The notes beneath the pieces were generated by a model. The model was not told where the DNA came from and ran no database searches. It was given only the letters and a program-made list of their open reading frames with translations. Both the position numbers and the translations under genes were made by a program. From RGIG3009 sp045541305 (GTDB lineage Bacteria > Bacillota > Clostridia > Oscillospirales > Acutalibacteraceae), in the NCBI GenBank assembly GCA_045541305.1, contig JAZQIV010000089.1, positions 1 to 17,706 on the forward strand: a stretch of 17,706 bases of DNA. The letters run 5' to 3'. Shown here one piece after another: positions 1 through 8,317 of the stretch; positions within the stretch are counted from its first letter, which is position 1; each line of letters begins with the position of its first letter.

Positions 1-390
1 GTCGTTATCGCAATCGGTCACGGTGCCGTTTCGGATGTTAAACCGCTGCATTTGAATGTTTTTATAGGCGTATTTTTGAAACACCATGCCCATCGCAACC
101 AGTACCAAATCCTCGCCGCCGGTCAGGTCAAATACGCATTCATCTTCCGATTCCACAATCTCGGAGAGTACGTCCACAATATTGTGAATATCGTTTTTCT
201 TGATGCCGCGATACACGATTTCAATGTTCAGCTCGCGTTTTTTGAGGAAGGCGGCATAGGCCGTTTCGAACTTCCTCATGACCTTGCCGTCCCCGATAAA
301 AACAATTTTATCGGGGACGGTGGTCAGAGAACTGATGACATTTTCAATCGGCGTACGGTCAAAAAACTCTACTGCCGTCAAAGAATGCAT
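1..390 (-). CDS. CARF-like (Card1/DUF1887-type) protein, N-terminal 130 residues; runs off left edge
   Basis: The frame is open from an ATG at 390 to the window edge, so the C-terminus is missing. An alpha/beta pattern is visible: a hydrophobic strand ending in VFIGDG (residues 29-35), a helix, the strand NIEIVYRG, a helix, then VFDLTGGEDLVLVAMG (86-101). The DLTGG motif followed by a hydrophobic helix is the hallmark of CARF domains, which bind cyclic oligonucleotides in type III CRISPR effectors such as Card1/Can2 (DUF1887). In that family the CARF domain is followed by a nuclease domain; whether one follows here cannot be seen. The gene starts 6 nt after the stop of the 1893-aa gene, in the same frame, so it is the next member of the operon. 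The start is uncertain: GGAGG abuts the ATG with no spacing, and an in-frame TTG at 381 has a 9-nt spacing and may be the true start. No CRISPR genes are in the window. Family assignment is from motif and fold pattern only. Confidence 0.72.
   Translation of the reverse strand, partial: MHSLTAVEFFDRTPIENVISSLTTVPDKIVFIGDGKVMRKFETAYAAFLKKRELNIEIVYRGIKKNDIHNIVDVLSEIVESEDECVFDLTGGEDLVLVAMGMVFQKYAYKNIQMQRFNIRNGTVTDCDND
287..320 (-). repeat. Perfect 15-bp inverted repeat (hairpin) inside the CARF-like gene
   Basis: CCGTCCCCGATAAAA (287-301) and its exact reverse complement (306-320) flank a 4-nt loop. The hairpin lies within codons 24-35 of the CARF-like gene, about 70 nt from its start. No U-tract follows the stem in the direction of transcription, so it is not a standard intrinsic terminator. 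It could slow ribosomes, stabilise or process the operon mRNA, or be a chance product of the codons for PDKIVFIGDG. Confidence 0.75.
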
Positions 391-395
391 CCTCC
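391..395 (-). promoter_or_regulatory. Ribosome binding site GGAGG abutting the ATG of the CARF-like gene
   Basis: GGAGG lies inside the 6-nt gap after the TAA of the 1893-aa gene and touches the ATG at 390. With zero spacing it cannot serve that ATG in the usual way. The in-frame TTG at 381-379 is 9 nt away. Use of the TTG, or re-initiation by ribosomes finishing the upstream gene, are the two plausible readings. Confidence 0.6.
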
Positions 396-396
396 A

Positions 397-3300
397 TTAC
401 ACTTTGGTTACAAAGAAAGCCAACGTCAGTTTATCCTCGCGAGTGGAATACGAGTAGCCGGTGTTGAGCTTAACGCCGGTCTTCAGGCTCGCAAACTGAA
501 TCGCTTCTCTGAACTTACCATCGTCTATCAACTGTTTTTTCGCTTCGGCAAACACGCTCGGTGCAAACTTCAGCGAAATGTCAAACCGATTCCGTTTCAC
601 ACTTTCGCAAACAATGGAACACACGCGGTCAAAGCTGTAGGCTTCAAAATACAGCCCGTGGCGTCTGTGATAATTGCATTGCGTGGCGGTACACGTGGGC
701 AACGGAAGCTTGCCATCCGGAACGTGTGCGTCCAAACGCGCCAGTTCTTCCGTGGTGATGCAGAAGCAATCATAACTCACGGTGTCGGTTTGTGCTTTGT
801 CCTTTTTCGTGTCGGAACCATCACCCCAGGTAACGTCCATGTGGTAATAGGCGCCCTCTAATTTGATGAGGTTCCAGGCATGCGTGTCGCTGGTCACGTA
901 CGTGCATTCGATGCCGCACAAATTCAGCAAATACTGCAACGCCTTGGCATAGCCGGCGCACACGGCTTTTTTGTTGACAAACACGCCGTAGATCGAGCGC
1001 AAATCGTCGGGAATCTCCGGCGACAACACCGTCTGCTGTCCCAACCCGATCGTATCGTAATCCACAAGCTTGATGATGTTTTCATAAATATGAAGCGTCG
1101 CTTCATAGTCGCTCATGGATTCGGTGACGGAGGTCAAAAACGATTTGACCGCGGCATCGATCTTGGCACCGCGTTTTTTCGCTTCCGCCTGGGTCATGCA
1201 ATACTTCATTTCCAAGCGATCGACGATGTGCGTGGTGGTGTCAAAGAAGAACGTTGCGCCGTGCTGGAACCAGAACAGCTCCGGATAATCACGCTGGATA
1301 TAATCCAAAATCGTTTGCACCTGCGTATCGGTTACCGAAGCCGGAAGAGCGGGAACCTCGGATGCGAAGTTCCGAATCGCTGCCAGCACGGTATCGTAAA
1401 CCGCTTGTTCATCGGCGTTCAGCAGGTTGTACGCATAGCGACAAAGCGCGTGGGGATTGCGATCACGCGGGCCGCTGATGGTGCCTGTCGGCGTCGGTGT
1501 GCCGCCCGGTGCGGGCGGCTCGCCGTTCAAATCGCCGGGATTGATGCCGCTGGTGGGCATCCTCACCGTCATGGGGCCGCAAAACTCAGGGTCAAGCGGC
1601 GTTTCCACGTTCATAAACGGTGTGGCTTTGGTGATCACCGTGCCGAGCGAGAACGGATAGTTGGCGCGGTAACGCAAGAAGCCGTATCCATACGGATCGT
1701 CGCGATACGCGGTGATGATCTCTTCCCGCTTGGCGGTTGCCGGTTCGTTGATTAAGTACGCATACTGAATCTCCACCCATTTGGCCATACCTTCATAGAT
1801 CTCCAGGCGCATCTTTTTGCCGTATTTCTTACGGATAGCCTTGTCCTTCCAATTGATATACTGCCAAATATGGGTGAGCTCGTGCGCCATCGTCAGCATG
1901 GAAGCCATGCGCGGCGAGCCGTTTTCCACCAGCAAGGTGTAACCGTGCTTGTCGCTGATGGCAACACCCAAAATGCGGCCATCGCTCTTCGGTGTGGGAA
2001 TGAAGGCTTTGCCCAAACGCTTGTGCAGCGTTTTGGAGTTGACCATTTCCACCTTGATACCCGCGTTGATGCGAATACCGAAGAAGGATTCCATGTTGCG
2101 CTTGACGTCTTCGAAGATCTTGCGGAATTCCTCGCCTGTCTTGATCGCGGTACGGCTGCAATTCAAGCAGCGGTCGCGACCGTCGGCCAGCGTTTCGTAT
2201 TCCACGCCAAAAATTTCGGTTCCGCAGAAATCGCAATAGCGGGCATCCGGTTTACCCGGCAAGTAGGTCGCTTCGATAAACTCGGCGATCTTTTTGCTGT
2301 CTCGTGCCTTTTTCAGAGCGTTACGATGCATGCCCATTTCGGCAAGATACTGCAGCGTGCCCGTCAGATCCAAGGAAGTCGGCTCGGAATCCTTACCGTA
2401 CAGCAGATAATACCGCGCGTGATAGGGTTTGCGCTCGGTGGAGAACCCAACCTTGGTTGCATGATCGCTTTCGGCCGTATACACCACCTCATTGTAAAGC
2501 GGTGCTTCGGTGGCATCGGCAGGTTCCTCTGCCACTCCCTCTTCGGGCGTGGCTTCGGTCGGTTCCGTTTCCGCAGGCGTTTCCTCAGCAGGCGTTTCCT
2601 CAGCGGGGGTTTCCTCAGCGGGGGTTTCCTCAGTGGGGGTTTCCTCAGCGGGAGGTGTTTTCTTTTTGCGTTTGAGCCAGCCGAAGAGTCCTTTTTTCTT
2701 TTTGGGTTCTTCGGGTTGCGCGGGTTCGGGCGTTTGCGGCACGTCTTCCGCAGGCGTGCCCGTTTCCCCTTCCGGTACAGCCGGTGTTTCTTCGGTGGGA
2801 ACTTCATCCACCGGCGGTTCTTCGCCCTTTTTGGGCTTTTTCTTGAACCAGCCCTTGATGGTGTCAAACACTTTTTTGATGCCGCGCCCGATTGCCGAGA
2901 ACACGCCCTTTTTCTTGGGCTGCTCCTCGGTTTCGGGATCCGCAAACACAATCGGCGGCTGCGGCTCCGGAGGCGGATTCAGGCTGGCTTCCAGCGTGGC
3001 CAGATGCCAATCCAGGTAATCGTGCACCATACCGAAGATACGCTCGAGATTGCGTTCCACCGCAACGGTTAACCCTAAATCCAGCTGGCTGTCCTCCAGG
3101 ATATAGATCGCATTGGATTGCAGCGCACACCCCTCACCTTTGATCGAATACGTCATCGGCTTATCCGCAGCTTCGTCAAGGAACGAATCGTCCGTAACCG
3201 CGCAGATAAACGCGTGATTTTCGGCAAACAGGGTTTTGAAAATTTCATTGAAGAGCACCGTCACGGTATAGCGAATGGAATCGTTTAGCTTGCCGCCGAA

Positions 3301-6078
3301 ATCCGGCAGCTCGATGCGCAGGATCTCTTTGTTGCGATACTCGCGCCGGATTTTGCTGTTATCGCCTTCAAACAACACTCGTTTCGCCGTGGCGAAATCG
3401 TTGTATTTTTCCATGCGATAATAGCCGGACGTGCTCACGCTGATATCGGCAAATTCTTTCACGACCTTGAGCCCCGCAATATCCTGTTGTGCACCGATCT
3501 TGTTGGAGGGCTTGGTGCCCAGCACGGTGTATTCGCGGATTTGGCGGTACGTGGGACGGCCCGTGATATGATCCGCCGCACGGCGAACCAGCACTTGTCC
3601 ATCGGCCGTGAGATACTGCATTTCGTAATATTTGCCGCCGAACGTGAAGAACTGTCCGGGCAAATATTTTTGATAAATATGACCGCCGAGCTCGGCACCC
3701 AGGTAGTACCGCTGGCCTTTTTCATCTTCCGCCACATAGCCGGCGGAACGAAGCTCGGAGACACACCGCTTCATGAATTCCGCATCGACAATGGAATACG
3801 TGGTTTCCATCTTGCCGCTCTTGAGGTTGAACGCTTCATCCTTTTTGATGATATCATGCGTCCACTCACCCTCCGCGAAACGAAGCGGTTCGCCGTACAC
3901 GGTGTTGACCGCTGCGCGATAATCCTCCGAAAGCACTGCGGTTTCAGACACCTTGGCATAGCAGTTATACAGCTCATACCATAGCTGTTTTTTGAGATCG
4001 AACACCGAAATACCAAGCAGGGACAACTCTTTTTCCAGCGTTTGTGCGCTGACCGGGAACGTGCTCATCATCAAAATCAGCCGCAAAATGGTGTTGCGGT
4101 TGCTGCGGGTGTAATCCGCCACAATGCACGGAATGGCTTTGGCATCCGCTTCAAAAATGGAAGCGTTATCCGCCATGTAATCCTTGAGCAGATAATCCGA
4201 AGAAATGATGTTGATGAAGCCCTGCTCGGTGGTTCTCGTGGAGAAATCGCGCAGAATTTCGAACATGTTATTTGCTTCGTCTTCCACCGTCATATAGGTG
4301 TTTTTCTCAACCTCGGCGCTCCAGAAGTTGGGCGTTGCCACAAAGCGCTCGTCCATGGCCCCCTGGCTGGTAGGCAGGCCGGCATATTTGGTGAGATCGT
4401 AATAATACTGCTGATCGATCCAACGAATATCCGTTACGGGGAATGCCTCGCCGCCGTACCATTTGGTTTTGGAAACCTGGTTTTTGAGTGCGGCAAAGGA
4501 CAATTCCGTGCCCACACCGAGATAGCGGGAAATGTTGGGCACCAAACGATGGTGCAGATACTCCTCATCCGCTTCCCAGCACATATACGAGGAAGTGCCG
4601 AGGTGCTTTTTGGTGGCAGAAACCTCTGTGAGGCTTGTCATCAAAACGTGCGACATGGCATCCACCAGGCCGTCACAGTTTTTATCGCACAGGCAATAGA
4701 CAATGTTTTTATCCTCTTCGGTGCGACATTTTTTCACCAGCAAATTGAGACCGATCTGCGCGGTGGAAATCAATTTGGACGGTTCGATCACGACCACAAA
4801 GCCAACGTTTTCCAAAAATTCGGTATTGGCGTTGTGCAGTTCGATATCCAACACGTCGGAACGGGTGACGATACCGATATCCAGCTCCTGCGCTTCGGCA
4901 CTGAGCACGCCCACGTTCCACATGAACGGAATGTTTGTCACGGCTTCAATGCCTTTGCCGAGCCATTCCTTTACGTCTTCCTCGATCGAATGCCGACCCA
5001 GCACCACCAATACCTTTTGATGGCTCAGCAGCGCGCGGTTCATCGGATAGAACGCATACGGAATCAGGTCGTTATAAAACGGGTTATTGAACAAAATGCT
5101 CTTGCCGTTCAACATATCCAGCGAGGAACGCAGGTAATTGTGATCCAGGCGGAAACCGGTTTTGTTCAGCGCATCGATGTACGAAGCGAAGCAAACGATC
5201 TTTTGATCCTCGCTCTTTTCCAGCTCACGGATGATCTCATCCGTTGTCACATCGTACGCCAACGCGTTGTTGATGCTGGTGTTTTCCGCCAGCAGCTTAT
5301 CGCCGAAAACGGAACGCAGGAACTTGCGCAGCAAGGAATAGTTCACCGTTCGATAGGCATCCTCATCCTCGCCCAAAATACGGCCGGAATACTCACGCTT
5401 GGTGGCACCGTCGAGATAAAAGAACAACTCGCCCACCGCCAAAACACCAAACACCGGATAGAAAACCGATTTGAGCAATCCGTCGTCGTAGAAAAAGCTG
5501 CTTGCGAACAGCAACAAGGTGGAGAGCACCACCGCGCTGTAATAAAACAATTTCAGCATGCTGCGCGCCTGCACGTAGCTTTCCATCAAGCACCATTTAT
5601 CCTTTTCGGGGAAATATTCATAGAACATGCCCGCGATTTTTTGGTGCAGCGCACCATCGGTTTTGATGGAGCGCGACATGATCTCGATGCAGAATTTCTT
5701 GACCGCCATATACGCCAGAATAATCACAGCGTTGGAAATGTAGAAGATCCAGAAGCCCAGGTTGAGATCATCGATGAACACGCGCACCAGCGCAGCAAAC
5801 TGCTCGATCAAAGCGCTGATCTTATCCGGCATCCACGGGAAACCGGCAAGCGACGCGATCCAATCCGGAATGTTTTGGATCAGATTTAAAAGCCATTCGT
5901 TCAGCGCGTTGATCGCGAACATTCCCACAATGACGTAAACCACCGCCACGATCGGCATAAAAAACTGCTTGCTCCGTTTGGAGGAGGGCAGGTTCACCTT
6001 TTTGCTCATGAAACACAAAAACAGGAACGGAAGAGTTGCCGATACCATTTTGATGATTTTTAAAATTGTATCAATCAT
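397..6078 (-). CDS. Giant membrane mosaic: 5 TM, degenerate helicase/DUF1998-like region, zinc ribbon, DA1-like HELTH peptidase, transglutaminase-like domain
   Basis: This 1893-aa protein starts at ATG 6078 (RBS GGGAGGAG, 5-nt spacing) and overlaps the upstream gene by 8 nt. TM segments lie near 7-24, 39-57, 106-127, 175-196 and 204-223. Residues ~320-680 read like an SF2 helicase core: a GKSILFNN strand where motif I should be, then VLVVLGR, IGIVTRSDVL and FLENVGFVVVIEPSKL. Walker A is absent and DEAH is replaced by IEPS. Residues ~805-1028 (YLPGQFFTFGGKYY; IYILEDSQLDLGL) resemble the barrel and DUF1998 end of MrfA-type helicases. A Pro/Glu linker (~1035-1200) holds two Lys-rich segments. 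A zinc ribbon follows (C1282, C1285, C1304, C1307). The gluzincin motif HELTH (H1399, E1400, H1403), with E1429 in YEGMAKWVE as likely third ligand, resembles the LIM-peptidase DA1. The transglutaminase-like triad is C1707, H1733, D1748. Domain calls are from motifs. The peptidase and transglutaminase motifs are clear; the helicase reading is an inference. Confidence 0.85.
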   Translation of the reverse strand: MIDTILKIIKMVSATLPFLFLCFMSKKVNLPSSKRSKQFFMPIVAVVYVIVGMFAINALNEWLLNLIQNIPDWIASLAGFPWMPDKISALIEQFAALVRVFIDDLNLGFWIFYISNAVIILAYMAVKKFCIEIMSRSIKTDGALHQKIAGMFYEYFPEKDKWCLMESYVQARSMLKLFYYSAVVLSTLLLFASSFFYDDGLLKSVFYPVFGVLAVGELFFYLDGATKREYSGRILGEDEDAYRTVNYSLLRKFLRSVFGDKLLAENTSINNALAYDVTTDEIIRELEKSEDQKIVCFASYIDALNKTGFRLDHNYLRSSLDMLNGKSILFNNPFYNDLIPYAFYPMNRALLSHQKVLVVLGRHSIEEDVKEWLGKGIEAVTNIPFMWNVGVLSAEAQELDIGIVTRSDVLDIELHNANTEFLENVGFVVVIEPSKLISTAQIGLNLLVKKCRTEEDKNIVYCLCDKNCDGLVDAMSHVLMTSLTEVSATKKHLGTSSYMCWEADEEYLHHRLVPNISRYLGVGTELSFAALKNQVSKTKWYGGEAFPVTDIRWIDQQYYYDLTKYAGLPTSQGAMDERFVATPNFWSAEVEKNTYMTVEDEANNMFEILRDFSTRTTEQGFINIISSDYLLKDYMADNASIFEADAKAIPCIVADYTRSNRNTILRLILMMSTFPVSAQTLEKELSLLGISVFDLKKQLWYELYNCYAKVSETAVLSEDYRAAVNTVYGEPLRFAEGEWTHDIIKKDEAFNLKSGKMETTYSIVDAEFMKRCVSELRSAGYVAEDEKGQRYYLGAELGGHIYQKYLPGQFFTFGGKYYEMQYLTADGQVLVRRAADHITGRPTYRQIREYTVLGTKPSNKIGAQQDIAGLKVVKEFADISVSTSGYYRMEKYNDFATAKRVLFEGDNSKIRREYRNKEILRIELPDFGGKLNDSIRYTVTVLFNEIFKTLFAENHAFICAVTDDSFLDEAADKPMTYSIKGEGCALQSNAIYILEDSQLDLGLTVAVERNLERIFGMVHDYLDWHLATLEASLNPPPEPQPPIVFADPETEEQPKKKGVFSAIGRGIKKVFDTIKGWFKKKPKKGEEPPVDEVPTEETPAVPEGETGTPAEDVPQTPEPAQPEEPKKKKGLFGWLKRKKKTPPAEETPTEETPAEETPAEETPAEETPAETEPTEATPEEGVAEEPADATEAPLYNEVVYTAESDHATKVGFSTERKPYHARYYLLYGKDSEPTSLDLTGTLQYLAEMGMHRNALKKARDSKKIAEFIEATYLPGKPDARYCDFCGTEIFGVEYETLADGRDRCLNCSRTAIKTGEEFRKIFEDVKRNMESFFGIRINAGIKVEMVNSKTLHKRLGKAFIPTPKSDGRILGVAISDKHGYTLLVENGSPRMASMLTMAHELTHIWQYINWKDKAIRKKYGKKMRLEIYEGMAKWVEIQYAYLINEPATAKREEIITAYRDDPYGYGFLRYRANYPFSLGTVITKATPFMNVETPLDPEFCGPMTVRMPTSGINPGDLNGEPPAPGGTPTPTGTISGPRDRNPHALCRYAYNLLNADEQAVYDTVLAAIRNFASEVPALPASVTDTQVQTILDYIQRDYPELFWFQHGATFFFDTTTHIVDRLEMKYCMTQAEAKKRGAKIDAAVKSFLTSVTESMSDYEATLHIYENIIKLVDYDTIGLGQQTVLSPEIPDDLRSIYGVFVNKKAVCAGYAKALQYLLNLCGIECTYVTSDTHAWNLIKLEGAYYHMDVTWGDGSDTKKDKAQTDTVSYDCFCITTEELARLDAHVPDGKLPLPTCTATQCNYHRRHGLYFEAYSFDRVCSIVCESVKRNRFDISLKFAPSVFAEAKKQLIDDGKFREAIQFASLKTGVKLNTGYSYSTREDKLTLAFFVTKV
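2573..2647 (-). repeat. Five tandem 15-bp repeats encoding ETPAE units in the 1893-aa protein
   Basis: Five consecutive 15-bp units of form GCRGGSGTTTCCTCA, one with GTGGG, are seen on the plus strand. They encode EETPA/EETPT pentapeptides on the minus strand at about residues 1144-1169. In-frame 15-bp repeats allow length change by slippage without frame loss, so linker length may vary between strains. The linker joins the helicase-like half to the zinc-ribbon/peptidase half. Confidence 0.9.
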
Positions 6079-8284
6079 ATAACTCCTCCCTTGTTAGTGT
6101 GATGGATTCCACATAATCGATTGGGATGGTGATCTCATGCCCTTGCTGCAGGTACTCGATCCGCTTTTTGGAATGAACGCTGGGCATTTCGTACTCATAA
6201 TCTCTCAGCACCGTGAAATCAAATTCGTACGGGGCACATTCCTTCACGTGGATCTTACTGAAATCCACGTATTTGGAAAACATTTCGTGAATGTGCCCGA
6301 TCTGCTCGGTAATCCGCATGTCGTGATACGACAAGATCCGTTTGGTACGGGTCACAACGGAATCCCGCTTTTTCAGCACGGAGAAATCACGCATCAGATT
6401 GCACGCATTGCTGATATAATGCGAGAATTGCGCCAGCGCGCTGTTGATCTGATTGCAGATACCGCTCATCACATAATTGAAATGCTTGAAGCGGTTGACC
6501 AGCTTCTTTCTAAGGAAGAATAAGTAGATAAACCCGATCACCAAAAACAGGCCCAACACAATGCCCGTTAACATCAGCGAAAACAGGAACGATTTGCCGG
6601 TGTTCAGGTTACCGAGCAGCAACGGGAAGAACCCGATCAGGTAAGCCAACACCGAGAACAAGCACACAAACAACGTTTTCTTTTTCGTCATTCGCTGCGC
6701 AATGCCGCGCTTGATCTCCCGATCCGCTTCCTGGATCTGCTCGGTAAAGTGCTTGGTATCAAACAAGTGCGTGGTGGTAGTTTCCACCATCTTTTGTTCC
6801 AGCTCCGCAATGTGGAATTTTACGTCTTCGGCCTGATTTTCCGATAACAGAAGTGTTCTGTCATCCACGATGCGGTTGTTTTGGTGCAAGCCATCCGAAA
6901 CGGCGGTTTTCACCGCGCGCCGCGGCTCCCGCAGATAGCGAATGAACCGCTTGCTGATCTCACGGTACTGGCGTGACCAGTAAACCGTTTCTTCTTCCGG
7001 GCAGTCGGTGGAAAGACCGATCTTTTTATACTCGGCATACAACTCGCCCTCGTTGGTTTCCGAGTTGATCTTCACCGGAATGTGAAGATCGGATTCAAAC
7101 AATCTCTGTGCCGTGCGATTGTCCACAGACGTTTCGCTGTCGCGATCCAACTGCACCCCAATATCTTTTAACAAAAACTGCGTGGACTTCAATTTGCTGA
7201 TATAATTCTCGCAAATCTTAGTCACGATACCCGCGTTAAAATCAATTTGAGCGCGATACACGTTGTTCGCATTCATCACACCTTGCGGCACCTCGTTGTT
7301 GGCCACAATGAGCAATAAGCACAACAGCTTGATCTGATCAAACTTGAACTGCTTATTATCTTTCGGCAGAATATCAAAAATCATGAATTTCAGCTTATCA
7401 TGATACAGATTGAACGAGGTAAACCGAGAGGATGCCACCTCATCCTTCTTTTGCCATTTGATATCCTGCTCCACTTTTTCGAAGTCGAATGTTCTTGGCG
7501 AAAGACAAATAACCTCCAGCGGCAACTTGTCCTTCATTGAAAAGTGACTCGCAATGCCTTGCAGCAGTTCGTTCTTCTTGGTGTTTTCGATCAGGCATTC
7601 GGTATACTCGGGATCAAAATAGATCGGATCGTTTCCGATAAATTTGATGAACTCCAGTATCTCGGTATCGGGAATCAAACGATTGATTCCCGAAATATCC
7701 GATACCTTGATCGCCGCGATTAACGCATCCACGTTTTCGCTCGCAACGAACTTGCGCAAATCATCACGCTGATACTTGTCAAACCGAACCGCCATTTCGG
7801 CACAGTTCACGGCTTCCAACTGCTTTTTCAGCATGTATTCGTACGTTTGCAGTTGACCAGACGCCAGCAGATCGTACTCATCCTTGGAAATCACGGATTT
7901 GAAGCGCGGAACGCCGCTCAAGGCGGTTGTGAGTTTCACTAACGGATTGGAAACCGCTTGCTCATACGCGGCAATTCTTTGCTCGCGTCTGTTTTTCAAA
8001 TACGCCCAAGCTCTATTCTTTTGCGAATAGAACGACTCACTGTACTGCGTGAAATCAAAGGGGTTCAGTTGTTCCAAGCCGTCATCGTAAAGGATCAGAG
8101 CACGCCATTCCTCTTGATATTCGATGAGGTCGTACAATCCCGGCACCATCGCATCCAAGTTATCGGCGTCCTTATCCCATTCGCAAAAAGCCACCCGTTC
8201 CGAATGATACAGCGGACCAAAAAACATTTTAGTTTCTTCGAAGAGTTTTATCGTTTCTTTTTCGGCAAAAATTACCGTAAACAT
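6071..8284 (-). CDS. Two-TM membrane protein of unknown family in the VWA/tubulin-like operon
   Basis: This 737-aa protein starts at ATG 8284 behind AGGGGAGG with 7-nt spacing. I do not recognise the family. It has no signal peptide. Residues 1-70 alternate predicted strands and helices and could be a small alpha/beta domain. Residues ~70-330 are mainly helical. A charged helical stretch (~485-533, likely coiled coil) leads into two TM segments near 537-557 and 566-590, separated by a short loop. A second helical region (~593-655) follows, then a beta-rich C-terminal ~70 residues. Both large flanking parts are therefore predicted to be on the same, probably cytoplasmic, side, with a membrane hairpin between them. 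It lies 33 nt after the tubulin-like gene, and its last codons overlap the start of the 1893-aa gene by 8 nt (TATATGATTGA), indicating translational coupling. Its place suggests a membrane adaptor or anchor for the tubulin-like protein; that role is inferred from context only. Confidence 0.88.
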   Translation of the reverse strand: MFTVIFAEKETIKLFEETKMFFGPLYHSERVAFCEWDKDADNLDAMVPGLYDLIEYQEEWRALILYDDGLEQLNPFDFTQYSESFYSQKNRAWAYLKNRREQRIAAYEQAVSNPLVKLTTALSGVPRFKSVISKDEYDLLASGQLQTYEYMLKKQLEAVNCAEMAVRFDKYQRDDLRKFVASENVDALIAAIKVSDISGINRLIPDTEILEFIKFIGNDPIYFDPEYTECLIENTKKNELLQGIASHFSMKDKLPLEVICLSPRTFDFEKVEQDIKWQKKDEVASSRFTSFNLYHDKLKFMIFDILPKDNKQFKFDQIKLLCLLLIVANNEVPQGVMNANNVYRAQIDFNAGIVTKICENYISKLKSTQFLLKDIGVQLDRDSETSVDNRTAQRLFESDLHIPVKINSETNEGELYAEYKKIGLSTDCPEEETVYWSRQYREISKRFIRYLREPRRAVKTAVSDGLHQNNRIVDDRTLLLSENQAEDVKFHIAELEQKMVETTTTHLFDTKHFTEQIQEADREIKRGIAQRMTKKKTLFVCLFSVLAYLIGFFPLLLGNLNTGKSFLFSLMLTGIVLGLFLVIGFIYLFFLRKKLVNRFKHFNYVMSGICNQINSALAQFSHYISNACNLMRDFSVLKKRDSVVTRTKRILSYHDMRITEQIGHIHEMFSKYVDFSKIHVKECAPYEFDFTVLRDYEYEMPSVHSKKRIEYLQQGHEITIPIDYVESITLTREELYD

Positions 8285-8317
8285 CGTATAACCTCCCCTA
8301 AAAACTTTGCTTGAGAA

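Noticed and set aside
52..861. Plus-strand open frame of 269 codons at the left edge
   Set aside because: It overlaps both the CARF-like gene and the transglutaminase-like domain on the opposite strand; those carry recognisable motifs and this one does not.
2510..3019. Plus-strand frame rich in Ser/Gly/Val with repeats
   Set aside because: It is the antisense reading of the Pro/Glu/Lys linker; the repetition comes from the 15-bp repeats of the real gene.
4042..5889. Plus-strand open frame of 615 codons opposite the 1893-aa gene
   Set aside because: It is the antisense mirror of a coding frame, has low-quality amino-acid composition and no supporting start signal.
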